Positions 58,260-64,000 of a stretch of 64,000 nucleotides of DNA are shown here, piece after piece (the stretch's first letter is position 1; every line of letters starts with the position of its first letter). Below the pieces are notes generated by a model, which was given only the letters and a program-made list of their open reading frames with translations, did not search any database and was not told where the DNA came from. The stretch covers positions 1 to 64,000 of the forward strand of contig JBDIAV010000009.1 of assembly GCA_039812645.1 (NCBI GenBank), read 5' to 3'. Position numbers and translations under genes: made by a program. The DNA comes from Ancrocorticia sp039812645. Lineage in GTDB: Bacteria > Actinomycetota > Actinomycetes > Actinomycetales > Actinomycetaceae.

Positions 58260-58859
58260 ATGGGAATCAAGGAGCAGAACGCCCACATGCTGGCAGGCAA
58301 CTGGTACGATGACCTCACCACCGAACGCGTCGACGCACGTGAAGAGGCTGTGCACCGCACGAACGCCTACAACGCCAGTTACGGCAAACCTGCCGCCGAG
58401 CGCGAGGAACTACTCACCGCACTTCTTGGCCATGCAGGTAAAGGCGCCTTCTTTGAACCCAGCTTCCGCTGCGAGTTCGGCTTCAACATCTCGGTGGGCG
58501 ATGACTTCTACGCCAACTTTGACTGCATCATGCTCGACGGCGGCGGCATCACCATCGGCAACAACGTGCTATTCGGCCCTCGTGTCAGCATCTACACCAC
58601 CAACCATGCCCTCGATCCCGCCGACCGTGCCCTCGGCGCTTGCATCGCCAAGCCCGTCGTCATCGGCGACAACGTGTGGGTCGGCGGCGGCGTCACCATC
58701 AATCCCGGCGTGACGATCGGCTCGGGCAGCGTCATTGGTTCAGGCAGCATCGTCACCAAGGATGTCCCACCGAACACTATCGCCGCCGGCGTACCCGCCC
58801 GCATTCTCCGCGAGATCACTCCTGAGGACCGAGTGCTCGGCGACTGGCAAGGTCTCTAA
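58260..58859 (+). CDS. maa: Maltose/galactoside O-acetyltransferase family protein
   Basis: A 199-residue left-handed beta-helix (hexapeptide) acetyltransferase of the LacA/Maa/NodL type. The N-terminal helical part MLAGNWYDDLTTE...TNAYNAS matches the Mac domain, and the coil begins FEPSFRCEFGFNISVGDDFYANFDCIMLD; the catalytic His is in IYTTNHALDP. It transfers acetyl from acetyl-CoA to a sugar hydroxyl as a trimer in the cytosol. AGAGG precedes ATG 58260; the much longer upstream frame is not protein-like. Confidence 0.92.
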   Translation: MGIKEQNAHMLAGNWYDDLTTERVDAREEAVHRTNAYNASYGKPAAEREELLTALLGHAGKGAFFEPSFRCEFGFNISVGDDFYANFDCIMLDGGGITIGNNVLFGPRVSIYTTNHALDPADRALGACIAKPVVIGDNVWVGGGVTINPGVTIGSGSVIGSGSIVTKDVPPNTIAAGVPARILREITPEDRVLGDWQGL

Positions 58860-59020
58860 ACATCTCAACGCAAAGCAGGCGGCAACAGGGATTGAACTCT
58901 CGTTCGAAGAGGTGTGAGTCCACAATTGCCGACGAGCTGCAGCAACCGGATACGTCCACAAACATCGAAATGCGTGCACGCCCCGCTCGGCGGATCATAG
59001 CAAGTCACGGTGGAGGTTGA

Positions 59021-59365
59021 ATGACGGGCAATAACCGAGCAATAAACGTGGCTCACTACAAGCATCAAGCAACGCTTCAACCCCCACCAGGCTTCAACAG
59101 ACTCGTCAATGCAAGCATCAGTCCGAATGGCCCACGCGGACTCCTCGTCCACAACGAAACCGCAGCGATCATCGGCAACTACGGTTCGATGTGGATTGGC
59201 CCTCTCGTCGAATTCACCGATCCCGTTGAATGGCATCTACTCTTGCCGGACGGATCCGTGCCATCAGAACAGCCAACTTGCCGCGGAAGCAAATCAAACC
59301 TGTTCGTGCAGGATCAGTGGTTCATCTTCGACCTCGCGGACATCGCCTCACCCCAACATACGTGA
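59021..59365 (+). CDS. Uncharacterised 114-residue protein
   Basis: I do not recognise a family. A well-placed GGAGG lies five bases before ATG 59021. The residues LLVHNETAAIIGNYGSMWIGPLVEFTDPVEWHLLLPDG look like folded beta-rich protein, and the ending FVQDQWFIFDLADIASPQHT is Trp/Phe-rich. It overlaps by 18 bases the 3' end of a convergent small ORF. No signal peptide or membrane helix is seen. It may be accessory DNA next to IS remnants. Confidence 0.5.
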   Translation: MTGNNRAINVAHYKHQATLQPPPGFNRLVNASISPNGPRGLLVHNETAAIIGNYGSMWIGPLVEFTDPVEWHLLLPDGSVPSEQPTCRGSKSNLFVQDQWFIFDLADIASPQHT

Positions 59366-59584
59366 GCGCCACGGTATCCGGGCCGGATACCACTCGAGTG
59401 AATCGGCACTTGCGAGACCATCCAGCACCACAATCGAATCACTGAAAAGATGCCACTCATCGCGCGAATAGGCATCAGCTGCAATCAGGAGTGTTGACGA
59501 CGCCTCGCCACGAAGCAGAACCTCACTGACCAGTCCCGGAGCCCACACACCCTCGAGCACCGTATCCACTACAACCTCGACCAT
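59348..59584 (-). CDS. Uncharacterised 78-residue protein
   Basis: I do not recognise a family. The segment VVVDTVLEGVWAPGLVSEVLLRGEASSTLLIAADAYSRDEWHLFSDSIVVLDGLASA is protein-like, alternating hydrophobic and charged residues. The start is uncertain: ATG 59584 was taken, but the frame is open for 60 codons upstream. It may be a remnant of a larger gene. The region from 59585 to about 59870 shows no supported gene. Confidence 0.3.
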   Translation of the reverse strand: MVEVVVDTVLEGVWAPGLVSEVLLRGEASSTLLIAADAYSRDEWHLFSDSIVVLDGLASADSLEWYPARIPWRSRMLG

Positions 59585-59873
59585 GTTGATATGCCCACGC
59601 GCCTGCAAACACGAACGGCCTGGACAAAGAAACATATAACGTGGAACATGAATGACAGACCTATGTCCCCTCTTTTTTGCTATCAACCAGCAACCAGAGG
59701 GAAACTCCAAGGGCCCACCAACCTGCCACCACCACGCATCAAGTGGCAGGATTCTGAGCTGCACAACGGCCTAAAACCAGCCAGCACAACAGCCAGAAAA
59801 CCCCAGCACAACGGCCTACCCCAATACTGCCCTACACAACCACCGCCAACGAACTAACGCACATGACCACTAG

Positions 59874-59929
59874 AGTGGCCGGTGTTGCTGATGGTGGAGC
59901 CCTCTCCACCATCAGCAACACCGGCCACT
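59874..59929. terminator. Very long perfect hairpin
   Basis: Arms of 26 bases, starting AGTGGCCGGTGTTGCTGATG on the left, pair perfectly around CCCT. It stands just before the IS982-like remnant. It may be a strong terminator protecting against read-through, or the end structure of a mobile element. Confidence 0.65.
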
Positions 59930-59936
59930 GTCATGG

Positions 59937-60258
59937 TTATCTACTGCGACTGAGGGCTACTACGTGCGCGTGTTCACCCAAGAGCTTGCTGATTGTGAGA
60001 TCAGCTTAATCAAGCCAGCGCGTCAGGGCGAGCCTGCCCGTGAAGATGCCAGGTTCTTGAAACCGTCGCGCCAGTGTATTGAGTCGGTGTTCGATAGGTT
60101 GAAAGGCCGACTCGGGCTCGAACAGCACGGCGGGAGAACACCTGGTGTGTGTGATCGTGCGGGTGCTCCAGCGACTCCTCGCACTCAATGCCCCGATCTG
60201 GCACAACCATGCCACCGGGCAACCAGTACTCAGGTCATTGACCGCCTACGACCACTAA
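59937..60258 (+). pseudogene. IS982-family transposase, C-terminal remnant
   Basis: The frame reads EGYYVRVFTQELADCEISLIKPARQGEP...FLKPSRQCIESVFDRLKGRLGLEQHGGRTP, close to the IS982-type DDE C-terminus (including IES..D..KG.L.LE.HGGRTP with the catalytic Glu). After a one-base shift near 60147 it continues VIVRVLQRLLALNAPIWHNH to TAA at 60258. The N-terminal two thirds are absent. It cannot transpose and marks this zone as an insertion hot spot. Confidence 0.8.
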
Positions 60259-60315
60259 ACCCTTGGAATCAATCATCTTGGCGCGCCGCAGTGATGTCAT
60301 AGTCGACAAACATGA

Positions 60316-60381
60316 GAACGACCGCCATTGTGTGAGGTTTTGGTGTGTTTACCAAAAAGCATCACAGGACGACGGTCGTTC
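60316..60381. repeat. 66-base imperfect hairpin between IS remnants
   Basis: Outer arms GAACGACCG (60316-60324) and CGGTCGTTC (60373-60381), a middle pair TGTGA/TCACA, and an inner pair TTTTGGT (60338-60344) with ACCAAAA (60351-60357) stack around a short loop. A second small hairpin, GTTTCACC/GGTGAAAC, lies at 60413-60431. These may be ends of decayed IS elements. Confidence 0.6.
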
Positions 60382-60456
60382 CCCTACCATGGCGCCGATA
60401 CTACCAATACCGGTTTCACCGGAGGTGAAACGTTAAGCTTAGTTGAAACCAGCGAT

Positions 60457-60584
60457 ATGACCACACAGCAGCCAAGTCGTCGGCAGCTCACCGAGGAGTC
60501 CAGAACGGTCCGGTGCAGCTCATGATGTAGGACGAGAATCCGATCGCGCAGGTGGCCCAGGAGTCTGCGATCACGTCGCAGAGG
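60457..60584 (+). pseudogene. IS3-family OrfA N-terminal remnant
   Basis: ATG 60457 opens MTTQQPSRRQLTEES, then after frame slips the DNA reads PVQLM and DENPIAQVAQESAITSQR before a stop. This follows the OrfA pattern RRxxTxEFxxxAVxLV...PIAQVAxELGI, the helix-turn-helix start of IS3-family transposases. About 40 codons are left. The remaining stretch to 60652 is degenerate. Confidence 0.6.
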
Positions 60585-60652
60585 TAGACGGCGAGGTCCT
60601 ACCAAGCCTGCCCCAGTCGACGTATCGAAAATCGCGAGACGTAGGCAGGCCC

Positions 60653-61804
60653 CTACTTATAGATTTTTAATCCAGCACCAGCTTCGAGTTTGGTGACTGG
60701 AGTAAATACACGGCGAGTTGCTCCAGCATAAGGATAGCTCCCTTTGTGAATTCCGATTGCCCCACCTGACGTACTAAAGACTGGTCCACCACTGTCTCCA
60801 CCAGCAGTACCCGAAGTCGTTCCAACCGCAATACCACACACTGTTCCGTAGCCACTAGTAAAGCACTGATTTGTCGCATAAACCGAACTACACGTTGTCA
60901 GACTAGTTTTTCCATACTGGCAGAAACCCATGCCAACTGATGGAGAAATTACGGAAGTCACCGTCATATAAGCGCCTGTGGTTTGACGGAAGCTTGGATA
61001 AGGGGTTCCACTCAAAGACCAGTACCACTCCGCGTCACCATACGATTTGTTCAGATGGCCGCCGCTTGTAAAGTACCCATCTGAATAGTAAAGGTTTGTG
61101 GGAAGTGAACAGTGTCCAGCTGTAGAGACACCAAAAGTTCCACCATTTCTAACGACGAATCCGGCTGTGCAACCATCAATGGGGTCCCCACCCCTGTACT
61201 CGTCCACACCCATGACATCACTACCGGCGTACTCCACAACAAACTCGTGCTTGCCCGCCAGAATACTACTGACGGTCTGGCTAAGCTCCGCCGGTTCCTT
61301 AATGCCACCGTATGTAACCTTAAATGCTCCCGTCTTGGCATCATAGCCAACGTTCGCAAACTCGACGCCAGCAATCAAGCCAACCGTCTCAGTCACTTCA
61401 TAAGCAATTTCAGTCAACTCATCGGCACACCATCCACCATTGACGTAAATTTCGTTCGGAAAAGGCAACGACGCGATTTGCTCGCGATTTTCTCCAGATG
61501 GCTCCCGACAAAAGACGAACTCGCCTTGACCGAGATCCTCGTTCCATACGGCATCAACGAAGCCCACGTCTTCCGCAAGCTCAAATTCTGTCGCAACTTT
61601 TGCTAGCTGCATGATCTTGTTGTTGTTATCGATCTTCGCTTTAGAATCGACACCTTCGGCCTTCGCCTGTTCAGTGAGGTATTCAACCACTGGATCCGAT
61701 TGTGCTACCCCATCTGGAGTAACCGCACTAACTACCCCGGAAACGCCTGATGACACGACTGTGCCTATTATCATAGCAAGAATCCACACACGCTTCTGCT
61801 TCAT
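60653..61804 (-). CDS. Secreted trypsin-like (S1) serine protease
   Basis: A 383-residue protein: signal peptide (VWILAMIIGTVVSSGVSGVVSA), a propeptide of about 170 residues, then a chymotrypsin-fold domain of about 180 residues. The triad is STAGHC (His231), SYGDAEWY (Asp257) and GTAGGDSGGPVF (Ser338), with Cys pairs as in streptogrisin/alpha-lytic proteases. The long N-terminal part (with cysteines at 99 and 126) is of the pro-domain kind that acts as folding helper. The coding DNA is visibly AT-richer than its neighbours and lies beside IS remnants, suggesting acquisition. Confidence 0.88.
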   Translation of the reverse strand: MKQKRVWILAMIIGTVVSSGVSGVVSAVTPDGVAQSDPVVEYLTEQAKAEGVDSKAKIDNNNKIMQLAKVATEFELAEDVGFVDAVWNEDLGQGEFVFCREPSGENREQIASLPFPNEIYVNGGWCADELTEIAYEVTETVGLIAGVEFANVGYDAKTGAFKVTYGGIKEPAELSQTVSSILAGKHEFVVEYAGSDVMGVDEYRGGDPIDGCTAGFVVRNGGTFGVSTAGHCSLPTNLYYSDGYFTSGGHLNKSYGDAEWYWSLSGTPYPSFRQTTGAYMTVTSVISPSVGMGFCQYGKTSLTTCSSVYATNQCFTSGYGTVCGIAVGTTSGTAGGDSGGPVFSTSGGAIGIHKGSYPYAGATRRVFTPVTKLEAGAGLKIYK

Positions 61805-62124
61805 GCCTTGCTCCTTTCTCAGATCGCAACCTCACGAAACCAGATTCCGTATCACAGAATCCACATCAACGGCAATAGATAAAAGCGGAGATCAGTTCAA
61901 TCTCCGAGCTACACTGCTTCATTCGGCCACGTTTGGATATATACAAATGCGCTAGAATTAGCGCTGAAATGCACTTACTGCAAGAAGAAATTTCTGCGAT
62001 CATACCCGGTGCCGTGAATGATTGTTACATATACTATCTAGTGGATAGCAATGCTAATTCGGCACCGTCTTACCCATGCGCCATTGCAGCTTCCGGATCA
62101 ACACTTTGGAGATAAACTCCCGCT
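61805..62124. other. AT-rich intergenic region
   Basis: This holds the promoter of the minus-strand protease. Short ORFs present show no recognisable protein. Base composition stays AT-rich to about 62060 and then returns to the local average. Confidence 0.5.
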
Positions 62125-64000
62125 ATGACCTTTCCCAGTGACTCGAGTGTTCCGCCTTCTCGCTCCCGTGAGAATTCGCGTCCACTTGGATCAACACGCG
62201 TAGCGAGCCCTCCAACCGGCGTGGTAACGCGGCGGTCCCGCGCCGTGTAGCAGCCCGACGCCCCAAGCGCTATGACATCCAGGGGCTTCGCGCGGTCTGC
62301 ATGATCCAGGTCCTGCTGTTCCACGCCTGGAACGTCGGTTCACCGATTGGCCTGGACGCATTCTTGATGATCTCGGCGTTCCTCATGACGGCGTCGTTCA
62401 TCAGGAGCGCCGAACGTGGCAAGACGCCTTTCTTCATTGAACGGTGGGCCAATACGTTCAAGCGGCTAGTGCCGCCGCTTATCGTCGTCGTCGCGCTGTC
62501 ACTGTGGGCGTCGGTGCGGCTTCTCCCCGCGAACCGCGTGCCGGAGATCTTCGACCAAGCATTCGCGTCACTCACCTACACCCAGAACTGGCGCCTCATT
62601 GACGTGGCCGCGGATTACTTCGCAGAAAACAGTGCGATGTCGAGTCCGTTCATGCACCTGTGGTCGATGTCGGTGCAAGGGCAAGTGTTCCTCCTCTGGC
62701 CCGTCATTCTGGCCCTCTGCGCGTTCATCGCCAAGCGTTTCCGCTGGCGCATCAGGCCGGTGGCTTTCGTGGTCTTCACTCTCATCGCGATCGGCTCGCT
62801 GGTGTGGCTCATCTGGTTCGCATCCACCGACGGCTCCGTCTACTTCTACACCCGCGCCCTGCTCTGGGAATTCGCCCTCGGATCCCTCTTCGCCATCGCC
62901 ACGCCTTGGCTGACCCAGCTCCGCCTCCCCCACCGTGCCATCTCGTGGCTGAGCCTGCTCGTCATGGCGGTCTACTACGGCGTCGTTCGAACTGACACCG
63001 TCAGTCCCATCGCCGCGATCTCTCTCGTTGCCACGTCGATGATCCTTGTCTTCCCCACCGGGGAGATGCCCTGGGGCGCGGGCCGCCTGCTGGCTTGGAA
63101 GCCGCTCGTCAACCTCGGCGACATCTCCTACGCCGTCTACCTCGTTCACTGACCCATCTTCGTCATCTACCTCAACCTGGTGGGTAGTAGCCACCTCACC
63201 ATCAGCGACGGAATCGTCCTCATCATCCTCTCCATCCTGGTTGCGTGGGGCCTCACCCTCGCCGTCGACAATCCACTTCACAACTGGACATGGTCGAACC
63301 GGGGCACTCTCAACAAGATGAGCGTCGCCGTCGTCGCCCTCGCTGTGGGTATCGGTGGAGTCTACTTCGTCGACGGCCGCATGTACGGGTTCTCGCAGAA
63401 GAAAGCTGACACCGCCGTCACTCTCAACCCGGCCACTCACCCCGGCGCGCTCACCCTTCGTTCGCAAGTCGAGGTCCCGTTTACCGAAGCGCCACTTCCC
63501 GACCCCACAGCTGGCTGGTACGCATCACTCCCCGATTCGTGCGACGACGGCGTCCCGGCTGAGTTCGCAATGCCCTCGCTCGGCTACTGCTCCCAGGTTG
63601 GTGACCCCGCCACGGCTACTCGGCGCATCCTCGCCGTCGGCAGTTCCAAACTCACCCAATGGTCGCAGGCCCTCGTCCAGGTAGCCAAAGAAAACAACTG
63701 GTTCATCCAACTCTCCCATCACTCCGCCTGCTCGTGGAACTTCGATCCGGAAGCCACCGCACCCTGCCAGACACGCAACAGTGCGGCCCTCAACTACGTT
63801 GACACCTTCCAACCGGACTACGTGCTCCTCCTGTCCACCCAGACGGCCGGCGCCTCACCAGACGAACGCCTCATCCCCGGACTGCCTGAACTGGTGGCGG
63901 AAATCAACGCCCGCGGCGTCCCCGTCATCGGACTACGCGACACCCTCGGCGACGAGAAAAACCTCCTCGAATGCTCACTCGCCAACCCCACCACCGGGAT
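62125..64000 (+). pseudogene. Acyltransferase-3/SGNH (OafA-type) gene, frameshifted and with a nonsense codon, runs off the window
   Basis: ATG 62125 opens a Ser/Arg-rich N-terminus that stops at 62250; a shift of one frame near there leads into RPKRYDIQGLRAVCMIQVLLFHAW, the acyltransferase-3 start, for which no start codon exists in its own frame. The domain has about ten helices to SYAVYLVH, where the conserved Trp of the HWP motif is TGA (63150-63152), then PIFVIYLNLVG and the end of the domain. A periplasmic SGNH-like part follows from about 63420, but its GDSH block reads VGSSKLTQW. Such enzymes O-acetylate cell-wall sugars; this copy is inactive unless the TGA is read through. Confidence 0.8.

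Noticed and set aside
61933..62115. 60-codon ORF between the protease and the acyltransferase
   Set aside because: No ribosome site or recognisable sequence; AT-rich spacer that probably includes the protease promoter.
63150..63152. TGA as selenocysteine or reassigned Trp
   Set aside because: Other genes in the window use TGA as normal stop, the position needs Trp and not Cys/Sec, and the same gene has a separate frameshift. A nonsense mutation is simpler.
62568..63467. Acidic 299-codon frame on the minus strand
   Set aside because: Asp/Glu/Gly-rich shadow of the acyltransferase helices; low-complexity composition and no motif.

Overview
The window is 64 kb of chromosome from a moderately high-GC Gram-positive actinobacterium. 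Signs of this are single-gene operons with GTG starts and probable leaderless mRNAs, a DtxR/IdeR-type iron box, a SWIM-SNF2 helicase, an Excalibur-domain protein, PPK2, and many lipoproteins with dense dispersed transporters. Gene content is closest in style to Actinomycetaceae (Trueperella/Arcanobacterium/Actinomyces-like), but the genus is inference. No rRNA, tRNA, CRISPR array or intact insertion sequence was seen.

Layout. 1-3.5 kb: the end of an Ldh-family dehydrogenase, an aminotransferase, a GNAT enzyme and an intact ParE/RelE-type toxin-antitoxin pair. 3.7-7.2 kb: a minus-strand sulfur amino-acid operon (trans-sulfuration PLP enzyme plus a polar amino-acid ABC importer). 7.6-18.8 kb: a SWIM-SNF2 helicase carrying microsatellite-encoded Gly/Ala inserts, a DUF4342 protein, a guanidinium exporter under a guanidine-II (mini-ykkC) riboswitch, trhO, trpF, a phosphoribosyltransferase, an Excalibur protein, Lrp and YitT. 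18.9-26.1 kb: a ribose-type sugar ABC operon with a divergent LacI regulator and operator, then a carboxylesterase. 26.5-34.6 kb: a membrane protein overlapping a phosphatidylcholine synthase, a MarR regulator with an Arg/Gly-rich tail and three operator copies, PEP carboxylase and an MMPL transporter. 34.6-41.4 kb: a C39-like protein, a toxin-antitoxin locus whose toxin carries a TGA stop, a folate (p-aminobenzoate) operon pabAB-pabC, and PPK2. 41.4-47.7 kb: three regulator/exporter pairs (LysR-EamA, PadR-MFS, TetR-EamA).

48.0-57.8 kb is the most striking region. A divergent iron-uptake locus is built around one iron box. Leftward run two FecCD permeases, an ATPase and two half-size ABC transporters whose nucleotide-binding domains have lost complementary motifs. 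Rightward run a binding lipoprotein and a protein that fuses a complete siderophore-interacting flavin reductase to a complete SAM-dependent O-methyltransferase. No siderophore synthetase is in view. A pair of about 79% identical 68-bp direct repeats sits just outside both ends of this locus.

58.3-64 kb is a decayed accessory zone: an acetyltransferase, small orphan genes, IS982-type and IS3-type transposase remnants among large hairpins, an AT-richer secreted trypsin-like protease, and an acyltransferase-3/SGNH gene broken by a frameshift and a Trp-to-TGA change that runs off the end of the window.
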